Shown in pieces: positions 46,559 to 54,993 of a DNA stretch of 64,000 nt (position 1 is the stretch's first letter; each line of letters opens with the position of its first letter). A program made the position numbers and the translations under genes. The DNA comes from Bacteroidota bacterium (lineage in GTDB: Bacteria; Bacteroidota; Bacteroidia; Sphingobacteriales; Sphingobacteriaceae). Where the stretch lies: contig JABDHD010000003.1 in assembly GCA_013285685.1 (NCBI GenBank), forward strand, positions 1 through 64,000, read 5' to 3'. Under the pieces are notes generated by a model, which did not search any database, was not told where the DNA came from, and was given only the letters and a program-made list of their open reading frames with translations.

Positions 46559-46918
46559 ATGTTACGCATCAATCTACCTCCTACCGGGCCCACCCGTGTC
46601 ACAACCGATTATTTCAGGAAATACCGCCTGCCGCTGCCTTCAAAAGGCATTAAAGCCCGGGGCGAAAAAAACACCGAACTGCTGTTTGACAACGAGGATG
46701 AGGCCGTAATTTATGCCGACCAGCTGGAAGAAATTGTGAGCGGTGTAAGCCGCGGATCGCAGTTACGGAGCATGCTGAGGGATATGGTTACCGCCATCCG
46801 TAATGATGATTCCATCCGTAATTACCTGGAGTATTCTTCGGTATATACCTGGGTGAAGAACCGTGTGAGAAACATTCGCATGGCTATTAAGCCGAGCGCT
46901 TCGTTCCTGAAAAATTAA
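46559..46918 (+). CDS. Small protein of unknown function, paralogue 2
   Basis: 119 residues, homologous to the preceding protein over about 95 residues: LFDNEDEAVIYADQLEEIV aligns with KFENEEEAVVYAQQLQNMA, and DMVTAIRNDDSIRNYL with DIIVAIKSDEFVQDFT. It has an additional basic C-terminal tail (WVKNRVRNIRMAIKPS), which gives it the opposite charge character to its neighbour at that end. No signal peptide, TM or known motif. The pair looks like an old tandem duplication; a two-subunit complex is possible but unsupported. Confidence 0.78.
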   Translation: MLRINLPPTGPTRVTTDYFRKYRLPLPSKGIKARGEKNTELLFDNEDEAVIYADQLEEIVSGVSRGSQLRSMLRDMVTAIRNDDSIRNYLEYSSVYTWVKNRVRNIRMAIKPSASFLKN

Positions 46919-47325
46919 GTTTGAGGTTAAAGGCGGGGTAATACGCCCCTTCAGGTCCTTTGTCCATTTGCGGGTTGGCGCCTCAGGTGCTAATCACAAT
47001 TTGTGAAAACCTTGGGTTGATTGCTCGGCAATATTATGTTGGATAGTCATAGTATTGGTTGTGAAACATTATCCCAGACTGACTATACCTGTTTATTTTT
47101 TTTTGAATAACTTTAGGGCCCGCACTTAAGCAATAAGCAGTCACTCAATTAATAACTTTTCCTTTTTATTTTTTAGCATACTTTTAATTAAGTTTTCCGG
47201 GTTGATTGCCCGGCAGATCTTTTTTATAGGCGCTAATCTATAATGGCTCCGATATTATACGATCTGATTTCAAACAATTTAAGGTTTTAATCCTTTAATC
47301 TAAATCTTCACTATGTCAATCAATC
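46919..47325. other. Gene-free gap before phospholipase-like gene
   Basis: 407 bases without a credible ORF. Contains a twice-occurring GGGTTGATTGC-CGGCA sequence (about 47013-47031 and 47200-47216), the second as a small CCGGG...CCCGG hairpin. AT-rich near 47280-47325, consistent with a promoter for the next gene. Nothing else noted. Confidence 0.4.
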
Positions 47326-48675
47326 ATGCGTATACTTCAAATAGGGTTAAAGGGTTTTATCATTGCATTTTTTTTACTACTTAATACGGCCAGGGTGCAG
47401 GCCTATTCAGTGCTCACGCATGAAGCGCTGATCGACGCCAGTTGGGATAAATTCATCAAACCCCTGCTTAAATCAAAATATCCGGGTTCGACTGATGCCC
47501 AACTTAAAGAGGCTCATGCCTACGCATATGGCGGCAGTTTATTGGCCGATATGGGGTATTATCCGTTCGGCAGTACCTATTTTACCAACCTGGCACATTA
47601 TGTAAGGAGCGGCGATTTTGTAGAAAACCTGTTAGAAGAGGCTCAGAATGTTGACGAATATGCTTTTGCAGTTGGCTCCCTTTGTCATTATTTCGCGGAT
47701 GAATACGGCCATTCTCTTGCCACTAATTTAACCGTGCCCGAAGTGTATCCCAAAATAGCACAGCGATTTGGCCCCGTGGTTACCTACGATGAAGATCATA
47801 TCTCGCATAGCCGGGTCGAGCTTTCTTTTGACATACTCGAAATAGCCCGCGGCAATTATGCATCAACTACCTATCATGACTTCATTGGATTCCAGGTGTC
47901 CAAGCCGCTTTTGGAAAGGGCATTTTTGAAAACATACGGCGAGGACATTAACGAAGTATTCGGTGACCTGGACCGGTCAATCTCTACCTTCAGGTGGGCT
48001 GTTAAAAGCCTGTTCCCGGTAGTCACCCATAGTGCATGGCAACTCAAAAAAAATGATATTAAAAAACTGAACCCCAGTATAAATGAGCATAAATTCCATT
48101 ACAAAATGAAGAATAAGGCTTACTATAAGGAGTTTGGTTCATCCCGGGAAAAACCAAAGTTTAAGGAAGTAGTCGTAGCATTCATTATCAAGATCATTCC
48201 GAAGATAGGCCCGTTTAAGGCGTTAAAATTTAAAGATGTCGGTCCCGATGGCGAGAAGAAATTTATCGCCAGCTTCGACACTACGCTCGCCAGGTATGAA
48301 ACAGCGATCGGACGGCTGCAAAGCGGCCCCATTGTGTTACCCGATATAGATTATGACACAGGAAAACCCACCGTCCCCGGCGAATACGGACTGTGTGACA
48401 AAACTTATGATGATTTGCTCGACAAACTAAGCGGCAATAAGTATGCCGACTTAACTGCATCGCTCCAACAAAATATTCTCGATTTTTACAACAAGGCCGA
48501 TACCTCGCAATTCGCCGCAAAATATGGTGCCCAATGGAAAAAGGTCTCGATAGATCTGCAACAGCTTAAGGCGGCTACCCCGATAAAGTTGGACAGTTTG
48601 AAGAATAAAAAAGGCGTGTACTATAAACTTATACAGGAAGCGCCGGCGCCAGCCGGTGGCAAACCCATTAAGTAA
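47326..48675 (+). CDS. Zinc-dependent phospholipase C-like secreted protein
   Basis: 449 residues. Signal peptide ending RVQA (about residue 26), so exported. The N-terminal half has the His-rich all-helical layout of the zinc-dependent phospholipase C / S1-P1 fold: THEAL (His32), NLAHYVRSGD (His91), SLCHYFADEYGHS (His121, Asp125, His129) and DEDHISHSRVE (His158, His161). The C-terminal ~240 residues are Lys-rich and of unknown fold. It probably hydrolyses phosphate esters such as phospholipids using three zinc ions (family inference). Monocistronic; convergent with the following lectin-like gene. Confidence 0.8.
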   Translation: MRILQIGLKGFIIAFFLLLNTARVQAYSVLTHEALIDASWDKFIKPLLKSKYPGSTDAQLKEAHAYAYGGSLLADMGYYPFGSTYFTNLAHYVRSGDFVENLLEEAQNVDEYAFAVGSLCHYFADEYGHSLATNLTVPEVYPKIAQRFGPVVTYDEDHISHSRVELSFDILEIARGNYASTTYHDFIGFQVSKPLLERAFLKTYGEDINEVFGDLDRSISTFRWAVKSLFPVVTHSAWQLKKNDIKKLNPSINEHKFHYKMKNKAYYKEFGSSREKPKFKEVVVAFIIKIIPKIGPFKALKFKDVGPDGEKKFIASFDTTLARYETAIGRLQSGPIVLPDIDYDTGKPTVPGEYGLCDKTYDDLLDKLSGNKYADLTASLQQNILDFYNKADTSQFAAKYGAQWKKVSIDLQQLKAATPIKLDSLKNKKGVYYKLIQEAPAPAGGKPIK

Positions 48676-48713
48676 AACAGTTGTGTTTTAACATACGCCG
48701 CACATTTTATACC

Positions 48714-49664
48714 CTATTGTATTTGCCACGTTGCGCCCGGATTAGCGGTGCCTGGCGTGAGCCGTATATTATTCGGTCCCATGCTTAAATACTGGCCGGA
48801 CTGCACGTTCTTAATATGAAAAACGTTACCGTCTACCGGTTCGAGCGACCATATCGTACCCGGTGATTGATCGAGCGGCGCCATGGTGATGTAGCCCCTT
48901 TCCGTATCGATAAAATTACTCTTCCAACGATTTTTTATTTTGAAAAAATTCGAACCCGGCACAGGTATTATTTGCCATTGAGCGCTAAACCAGCCATTTT
49001 GTATTGGCGAGCAATTGATAACCCCGGTTTGAATATTGATAAACGTGCTGTAGTTGGCACTTCTTATCTGGTAAAAACTGTCAATATTAAACACAGGTGG
49101 TGGTTGGTTTGGCGCCGGATCAGGGGCCCGAACCGGAGGTGGACCAACCGCTTCTGCAGCCAAAGGCACCAATTGCTGGCTGTTGCCTATATAAAATACC
49201 AGCATATTGAGCTGCTCGTTTAGCGGTACGATCATTATCTCATCTACGCTGATGGTTTGGCCGGGCATTATGCCATAACCCATTTTCACCAGCGCCCGGT
49301 TTTGGTATACATTGTAGGGCGGGGCCTTTATCACTGCATATTTACTTGTAAGCCTCGCCCCGGTAGCATTAAGGCAGTTGAATTGTACCAGGTTATCAGC
49401 TACACCATTCATTCCGTTGACGCCCGGTCTGAACGGAAGTACCCTGGGCCTGTCGGAAACATTTCTTACAAAAAAACTGATAGAATAACGGCTGAAGTCG
49501 CCCTTGTCGCCAACTGCTTTTGTTTCAAGCGATTTGATCTTGTAACCGCAACTGAGCCCCTCTATAACTACAGGCTGCTGGTCGGTTACCGGAAAACCTT
49601 GCTGGGCATATCCTTTGCTTATCGTAATAACAGCGCCGATGAGTAAGATGTATCTCAATTTCAT
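48714..49664 (-). CDS. Secreted protein with C-terminal trefoil (ricin-type) lectin-like domain
   Basis: 316 residues. Signal peptide ending SKGYAQ (about 21). The N-terminal ~155-residue beta-rich domain (LSCGYKIKSLETKAVGDKGDFSRYSISFFVRN) is of unknown type. A Pro-rich linker follows (PPPVRAPDPAPNQPPP). The C-terminal third (about 195-316) is a three-fold repeat resembling ricin-type beta-trefoil domains: FYQIRSANYSTFINIQTG...GWFSAQWQIIPVPG, FFKIKNRWKSNFIDTERG...WSLEPVDG, VFHIKNVQSGQYLSMG...ATWQIQ. It probably binds carbohydrate. Similar units occur in the starch-binding protein at 61719-64000. Single gene. Confidence 0.75.
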   Translation of the reverse strand: MKLRYILLIGAVITISKGYAQQGFPVTDQQPVVIEGLSCGYKIKSLETKAVGDKGDFSRYSISFFVRNVSDRPRVLPFRPGVNGMNGVADNLVQFNCLNATGARLTSKYAVIKAPPYNVYQNRALVKMGYGIMPGQTISVDEIMIVPLNEQLNMLVFYIGNSQQLVPLAAEAVGPPPVRAPDPAPNQPPPVFNIDSFYQIRSANYSTFINIQTGVINCSPIQNGWFSAQWQIIPVPGSNFFKIKNRWKSNFIDTERGYITMAPLDQSPGTIWSLEPVDGNVFHIKNVQSGQYLSMGPNNIRLTPGTANPGATWQIQ

Positions 49665-50059
49665 GTCTCAGGGTTTTTATTTGTTCGCAATAAAACTTTT
49701 AACTTTTGTTTGGAATCAGCTGATTGCAGGTCCCTCAGCGGGCCAATTTTAAATTCATCCAAGTCAAACCAACGTTTGAGATTTAAATTTAAGGCAGAAA
49801 CTTTTAAAAGGAAGGCAGTATCAGGCAAAATAGCCATTTTATCCTATAAGGATTTGAGGGGAATTTACGCAGGGGAATATTTATTTCATGTGGCGAAAAC
49901 AAATACCAGGAGGGGCCGGTGAGACTATTGCGGCTGGCCGTTAGGTTAATAAAAGTGGTAGATACCAACCGGCGCAAAAGCCGAAAAAAGCTTTATTAGT
50001 GGTCCAACAAAACAATAAGCACATCCGCTCTGATCTTAATAAGCGAATTTACCGGCTCA
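49665..50059. other. Gene-free gap
   Basis: 395 bases. One 70-codon open frame (49710-49922, plus) has no recognisable features and is not called. I see no repeat, hairpin or promoter motif beyond AT-rich stretches next to the lectin-like gene. Confidence 0.4.
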
Positions 50060-50533
50060 TCAGTTTTCCAGTTTATCTTTGGCCACCTCCACAACAATAA
50101 TTACCAAAACTGCAAGGGTTCCTCCTAAAATATGCAACAATGAATTGCCAAAATTCTCTTTCACCTTTCTTGTCAAGTCGACACCGTTGTTTTTATATTC
50201 AATAATGCGGTCAGCTGAGTCAATATGAAATTTAATATAGGTATGATGTACGGCGTAAAAGGTGCCTTTTATCGAATCCGGCTTCGGAGAATCAATTTTT
50301 TTATTTATTGTGTCTGAACTGTTTTTGTCACTAAGCACCGATAAAGTATCCCTGATATAAGACCATTCTTCATAACCGGGATTAATAACCTTTTGATCGG
50401 GCTCGCCGAGCTGTTTTAAAAGATCCTGTTTAGTGTGCAGATTATCTACCACTTGCTGGCTGTATACAATTTTGCTGCACCCGCTTAATGAAAATAATAG
50501 TAGTATATAAAAACCATATATTAATTTTTTCAT
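50060..50533 (-). CDS. BamE/SmpA-like small lipoprotein
   Basis: 157 residues. Lipoprotein signal LFSLSGC (Cys19). The following segment TKQDLLKQLGEPDQKVINPGYEEWSYIRD has the pattern of SmpA/BamE-type domains (helix, then LG-x-P and a Tyr/Trp-rich strand). Near the C-terminus is a hydrophobic stretch (LLHILGGTLAVLVIIVVEVA) that probably forms a TM helix, which BamE itself lacks. So it is only BamE-like and may sit in the inner membrane. Single gene; function unassigned. Confidence 0.65.
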   Translation of the reverse strand: MKKLIYGFYILLLFSLSGCSKIVYSQQVVDNLHTKQDLLKQLGEPDQKVINPGYEEWSYIRDTLSVLSDKNSSDTINKKIDSPKPDSIKGTFYAVHHTYIKFHIDSADRIIEYKNNGVDLTRKVKENFGNSLLHILGGTLAVLVIIVVEVAKDKLEN

Positions 50534-50738
50534 TTCAAGTGGTTATTTCCCCAAATCTAATATTTATTAATACACAATACCATATATGATGGAAAATACA
50601 TACCCGCTGTTTCAAAGAAGCAAACACGTTTTATTGCAAAACAGAATCCCTGTGCCGCACGATTTGGTATCGTTCGGGATGCCAATGCCCCTATTTGGCT
50701 GGCAAACTAGCAATAAGCAATCTATGTCTTTTTCAAGA

Positions 50739-51518
50739 TCACTTCACCCTGACGTAAGTTTCAACCGACTGCTGGTTGCTTTTTGCATCGCTGATTACCT
50801 GGGTATATTCATTATCGCTGCTAAATGCAATTTTGATACTGAATTTATGTTTCAACGCCGAAACATCGCTGGCAATGGTATTTTCTTCAACCAGGTTACT
50901 GCCGTTTAGGCTAAAAGAACCATATCCAAAATTATTTTTGAATTTATTTGCAGATTTGTCAACCAGGTACCTGCCTGCGAACAGAAAATTTCCACCCTGG
51001 AATATCTTGTACTGCGTTACTTCTTTTTTAATCGTATCTTTTCCATTAACCATAAAGCTTTTACTCATTTTCCACAAGCCGTCCAATTTGGTGGTATCGC
51101 CTGACGGCGACCTGCTATAGTTTTCCATCAAATCGTACTTCACACCTTTTATGGTGGCAATTGCCGGTATTTTTTGTGTAAAGCCAGTGTCGGTTTTGGT
51201 AATGTCGACTTTAAATACCCTGGAGGTATCCAACCGGTAGCTGCTGTAAAATTCATTTTCTATAACGCGATTACCGGTATCCGGTTTATAATTGCCGACA
51301 CCAAAACTCACAGCCGAATCTGCCGTCATCCCGGCATAAATAAACTGGTGGGCCGTGTATATCTTAATTTGCGTTTTTTTATAAACAGAGTCATTCCCCC
51401 CGCCGCTTATCCATTGTTTTTCCAGTTTGTAAACCCCCGTCATCGACAAACCTTTATTTTTCTTGCATCCTACGAGCAGGCAGCTTAATAAAGCTGCGCA
51501 AAGTAATATCCGTTTCAT
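50739..51518 (-). CDS. Lipoprotein with two repeated lipocalin-like halves
   Basis: 259 residues. Lipobox LLVGC (Cys18). The mature part contains two similar ~110-residue units: MTGVYKLEKQWISGGGNDSVYKKTQIKIYTAHQFIYAGM and LDGLWKMSKSFMVNGKDTIKKEVTQYKIFQGGNFLFAGR. Each begins with a G-[VL]-[YW]-K strand and continues with a predicted antiparallel beta pattern, like the lipocalin-type lipoproteins found in Bacteroidota. A small-ligand-binding or structural role is possible. Single gene, 205 bases upstream of the BamE-like lipoprotein gene. Confidence 0.72.
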   Translation of the reverse strand: MKRILLCAALLSCLLVGCKKNKGLSMTGVYKLEKQWISGGGNDSVYKKTQIKIYTAHQFIYAGMTADSAVSFGVGNYKPDTGNRVIENEFYSSYRLDTSRVFKVDITKTDTGFTQKIPAIATIKGVKYDLMENYSRSPSGDTTKLDGLWKMSKSFMVNGKDTIKKEVTQYKIFQGGNFLFAGRYLVDKSANKFKNNFGYGSFSLNGSNLVEENTIASDVSALKHKFSIKIAFSSDNEYTQVISDAKSNQQSVETYVRVK

Positions 51519-52384
51519 ATCAATTAAGTTTATTTTTAAGAAAATGGAACAATTGGATTTGACAGAATGGTAAAGGGCGGGTTTTGGCTACCTGTCTGTA
51601 AAAAATGCACCAAGCAAGGGCAAATAAATGCCCATGGCCTTAGTTTTCATGACTTTTACACCTTAGGTGAATTGGTATATTAAATTTACGTACAATAAAT
51701 AATATTACCAATTAATAAAATGGGGAATTATTTACAAACCGGGCTGAGGCTGCACGGTCTGCCTGGCAGCCTTTCAAATAGCAGCGCCATTTTATCCACG
51801 TCTCCGGCTTCCGCAAGTCGTATGAGCACACTATATCTCAGCCTGACTAGTGTCATGTCACCATCAAAATGACGCTTTGCTTTTACAGCGGACTTTAAGT
51901 GCTTTAGCAAACCGGACAAAAAATGAGTTTTTGACTGTTTTACAAAGGTTGCCGGGCCGGCATAATGTTATTTAATTTGGTGACAAATTCATGTCAGCGA
52001 AATGGGTTAACATACATATTGCGGGCTTTCACTTATTTTCATGTTAAATAATTGATTTACAAGTATTTAAAATAGGGTTAACATTGAAATATGTTAAGTT
52101 GTGTTAACCCTTTTGTGTGATTATGGATGCGCGTTACCGGGTATATTCGCACTTGAGCAATCAAGTATTACTACCATCCACAAACAAAGGTAAAATTGAA
52201 ATTCCGGTTATGATTATGCGATAAAAACGTGTTGACACCACACCAGTTCGTCTGATTATTTGGCTGGCGCCACATAAAGCACTTTCCTTTTTCAAGGCTA
52301 CAAAAATAATCGTAACAGAAACAGCGGGAAGGCTCCCGCTGTTTCGTTTACAAACCAATGTAAAATATATGAATAAGGAAGGTT
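51519..52384. other. Longest gene-free stretch of the window
   Basis: 866 bases. A 76-codon open stretch on the minus strand (about 51728-51967) without an ATG encodes a basic peptide (LKHLKSAVKAKRHFDGDM); it could be the remnant of a gene but I do not recognise it. AT-rich sequence at 51990-52110 contains several GTTAA/TTAAC words (for example GGGTTAACAT). The right end holds the amylase terminator (52318-52345). No tRNA or insertion sequence was seen. Confidence 0.4.
52318..52345 (-). terminator. Terminator of the starch-utilisation operon
   Basis: Perfect 12-base stem GAAACAGCGGGA (52318-52329) and TCCCGCTGTTTC (52334-52345) with loop AGGC, located 39 bases after the amylase stop in transcription direction. 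In that direction it is followed by TTACGATTATTTTTG, a T-rich stretch. Confidence 0.85.
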
Positions 52385-53803
52385 TTAGCTTTTGCTCAAT
52401 ATAATGTATTGGTAGGCCGACATCGGCATTTGCACTGGCAGCGTTACCGATGCTTTGGTTATGCCGTTTATCCAGGCGGTATTTTGCAGCCCTGCGGGTA
52501 CGTTGTAAGTTACCGGGCTGCCGGTTGCGTTCACCAGGATCAGTACATCGTCCGTGCCCGATTTCTTTTCAAAAACGATGACGGACGCATCGTTGTATTG
52601 GGTAAGCGTTCCTGTTTTGACGGCCTCATGCGCAGCCCTGAAGGCTAATATTTGCTTATAGGCCGCCACGATATCGGAATTGGCCGTGTAGTCCACGGGT
52701 ACATCGGTAAAAAAATTGATGGCGCCGGGATAGCCTACTTCCTGGCTATCATAGATCATCGGGATGCCGTCCATATAAGCTGCCGTCACAAAGGCGGAGA
52801 GTGCGCCTTGTTTGCTTTTATAAATCGTTAAAGTGCTGCCATCGCTGCTGGCGTCGTCGTGGTTGGTTATGTACCGCATTTTGGCGCCTGTCGACGGAAT
52901 CGAGGCTATCTCAGAACTGTTGGTCGTAAATATCGAGCTTGGCGCCTGTGACCCGCCATAAACGCCTTTCAGCGTGCTGTAATAACTAAACGCATAGTCG
53001 ATCTGGAAACCTGACGAAATTTCGCTGCTGGTGGTGCCTTCAGCCAGGTAGATCAGTTTATGGGTGTTAATAGTGCTTAAGGTGTCAAGCGCCTGTGTCC
53101 AAAAATCGCTTGGGATATTATCGGCAAAATCGCAGCGATAGCCATCGATATTAGCCGTGAACACCCAATATTTCATTGCTCTGATCATGGCGGTGCGCAT
53201 AGCGGTGCTGTTAAAGTTTAAAGCGGCGACATCGGTGTAGTTGGTTCCCGGCGGAAAAATGATATTGCCGTTTCCGTCCTGCTGGTACCACGATTTATTG
53301 GTAATCCAGGTGCTATCCCATGAAGTATCGTTCGCCACCCAATCCATAATTACCGCCATCCCCAGGCTATGCGCTTTATCGATATAGCTGCGTAAATCGG
53401 TCAAAGTACCAAACTCTGAGTTCACGCCTGTATAATTCTGAACACAATAAGGCGACCCGATGCTTTTTAACACCCCGATGGGGTAGGTGGGCATCAGCCA
53501 TATTACATTTGCGCCCAGCGCTTTTATCGAATCAAGCCGGGTCATTGCACCTGCTAAGGTGCCTGGTGTGTAAGTGCGCAGGTTTACTTCGTAAATCACC
53601 ATATCCTTTGTGGCAGGCACACTGGCGTAGGGCGTTCCGTATTGTGCAGGGTCATGGTAAATAGGCGTAGTCGTGGTATCCGGGTTGGTTTTTACCGGCG
53701 GCGGGTTGGGTGTGCTGTGTTTGCTGCAGCCTGCACAGGCTAATAGTATAGATAGAAATAAGGTGGTCATTTGTAATATGCTGTTGTTGATTTTCATTTT
53801 CAC
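52385..53803 (-). CDS. GH13 alpha-amylase family lipoprotein
   Basis: 472 residues. Lipoprotein signal (LLACAGC, Cys23 or Cys26), so anchored to a membrane and facing outwards. GH13 TIM barrel with the conserved regions: region I MDWVANDTS (about 153-161), region II GYRCDFAD with nucleophile Asp225, region III IYLAEG with acid/base Glu255, region IV ITNHDD with Asp316. Region I reads DWVAND in place of the usual DxVxNH. C-terminal beta domain from ~400. It hydrolyses alpha-1,4-glucosidic bonds; exact specificity is not visible. Last gene of the SusC-SusD-SusE-like operon, comparable to SusG of the model starch system, behind a 123-base gap with a strong hairpin. Confidence 0.92.
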   Translation of the reverse strand: MKMKINNSILQMTTLFLSILLACAGCSKHSTPNPPPVKTNPDTTTTPIYHDPAQYGTPYASVPATKDMVIYEVNLRTYTPGTLAGAMTRLDSIKALGANVIWLMPTYPIGVLKSIGSPYCVQNYTGVNSEFGTLTDLRSYIDKAHSLGMAVIMDWVANDTSWDSTWITNKSWYQQDGNGNIIFPPGTNYTDVAALNFNSTAMRTAMIRAMKYWVFTANIDGYRCDFADNIPSDFWTQALDTLSTINTHKLIYLAEGTTSSEISSGFQIDYAFSYYSTLKGVYGGSQAPSSIFTTNSSEIASIPSTGAKMRYITNHDDASSDGSTLTIYKSKQGALSAFVTAAYMDGIPMIYDSQEVGYPGAINFFTDVPVDYTANSDIVAAYKQILAFRAAHEAVKTGTLTQYNDASVIVFEKKSGTDDVLILVNATGSPVTYNVPAGLQNTAWINGITKASVTLPVQMPMSAYQYIILSKS

Positions 53804-53882
53804 AGATCTCCTGGGTTTTTAATTTTTAATCTATTGCCTGTTTATTAACGTTTGTGGCAGTAAATTTAGCGTTATCGTTTTA

Positions 53883-53915
53883 AACAGCCGGCCGGCGTTC
53901 AACCGGCCGGTTGTT
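53883..53915. terminator. GC-rich hairpin between SusE-like gene and amylase
   Basis: Arms AACAGCCGGCCGG (53883-53895) and CCGGCCGGTTGTT (53903-53915) pair over 13 bases with one mismatch/wobble and a 7-base loop. On the plus strand it is followed by T5; on the minus (operon) strand the T-run is weak. It could reduce read-through into the amylase gene or protect the upstream mRNA. Confidence 0.65.
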
Positions 53916-53926
53916 TTTACTATTGG

Positions 53927-54973
53927 TCAATCCTGCACCACCGTATAGTAATATCCCTTTTGTTTTTTCTGAGTCATATCAATTGTTACTGTGTAAGTAC
54001 CTGCGTTGTTTATAGTAATAGCGCCCGGGTTGTTAAATTGCAGGGTGCCGGTTAAGGCATTGCTGTCCAGCGGGCCGTAGTTAATGGTCCAGCCATCGTC
54101 GGCCCTGAATTTGAGCGCACCGGGTACCAGCGCAATTTTTATCGACCATAAACCTGTCGACTGGTCGTAAGTCATTGGGGTGGACGCATTCCAACCCTGC
54201 GGCGTAGACGTCCCTATAATCCCAAAGGTACTGATATAAGTTGCCGAATAGGTAAGGTTAGTAATATCCGCATCCAGCAGGTAAACTCCAGCCGAATTGT
54301 ACACAATACCGCCGGCATTGCCATTGGTGGTTAAGGTGCCGTTGCCGCCATCGCCATAATTAATGTGGTTATAATCGGGCGCCGAAGTAAACTTAAAATT
54401 GCCGGCAGCGCTAAAGTATACATAACCTTCATAAGTGGTTTGCGTGACTGACGGAATAGTTGGAGCGGCGCCGGGGTTGTAACCTTCGTACGAACCGGGC
54501 AGCCATAGCTGGTTAACCGCCAGCGTGGTTAATGCTACCTTAACCGGTTTTGAATAAACCGTGTCCTTGCCATAAATAGCCGAAGCGACCCGTATCTCGA
54601 CGGTCGACAATGCATTGGGCGTTAGGCCAAGCCCGTTCATTAGTTTCGAGCTTAAACTATTATAGCTCAGCCCGAACGAGGTGGTAGAGGTGAGGCTGGC
54701 AAGGGTATAGCTTTTACTGAAGTTTTTACCTGCAGAGTCGGCCTGGATAATGTAATTGACGACCGCCGCAACGCCGTAATCGGGTTTGGCCCAGGTGATG
54801 TTTAATATTTGAGCCGAGTCGGCTATGGTTACATCAACGCTGGAGCCGTCTGCCGGGTTAGTGAGCATCGGGGCTGTAATATTAGCGCTTACAGTGGTCA
54901 AAGGCGCTTTTTTACAGGCATGGAGAAAAGCCGACACTACTAACAGGATGATAAATATTTTTTTCATGATCAT
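53927..54973 (-). CDS. SusE/SusF-like outer-membrane starch-binding lipoprotein
   Basis: 348 residues. Lipoprotein signal with lipobox LHAC (Cys20). N-terminal SusE-type Ig-like domain (about 30-155: ITAPMLTNPADGSSVDVTIADSAQILNITW, a pattern typical of SusE). Then two modules that resemble the starch-binding domains of SusE/SusF: LWLPGSYEGYNPGAAPTIPS...YEGYVYFSAAGNFKFT and FGIIGTSTPQGWNASTPMTYDQSTGLWSIKIAL. Such proteins hold starch or maltooligosaccharides at the cell surface next to the SusCD transporter. It lies 20 bases after susD in the same operon. Confidence 0.9.
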   Translation of the reverse strand: MIMKKIFIILLVVSAFLHACKKAPLTTVSANITAPMLTNPADGSSVDVTIADSAQILNITWAKPDYGVAAVVNYIIQADSAGKNFSKSYTLASLTSTTSFGLSYNSLSSKLMNGLGLTPNALSTVEIRVASAIYGKDTVYSKPVKVALTTLAVNQLWLPGSYEGYNPGAAPTIPSVTQTTYEGYVYFSAAGNFKFTSAPDYNHINYGDGGNGTLTTNGNAGGIVYNSAGVYLLDADITNLTYSATYISTFGIIGTSTPQGWNASTPMTYDQSTGLWSIKIALVPGALKFRADDGWTINYGPLDSNALTGTLQFNNPGAITINNAGTYTVTIDMTQKKQKGYYYTVVQD

Positions 54974-54993
54974 TTACTTGTTTAAATCGATGA

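Noticed and set aside
49710-49922. 70-codon plus-strand frame
   Set aside because: No start context, domain or conserved neighbour; not supportable.
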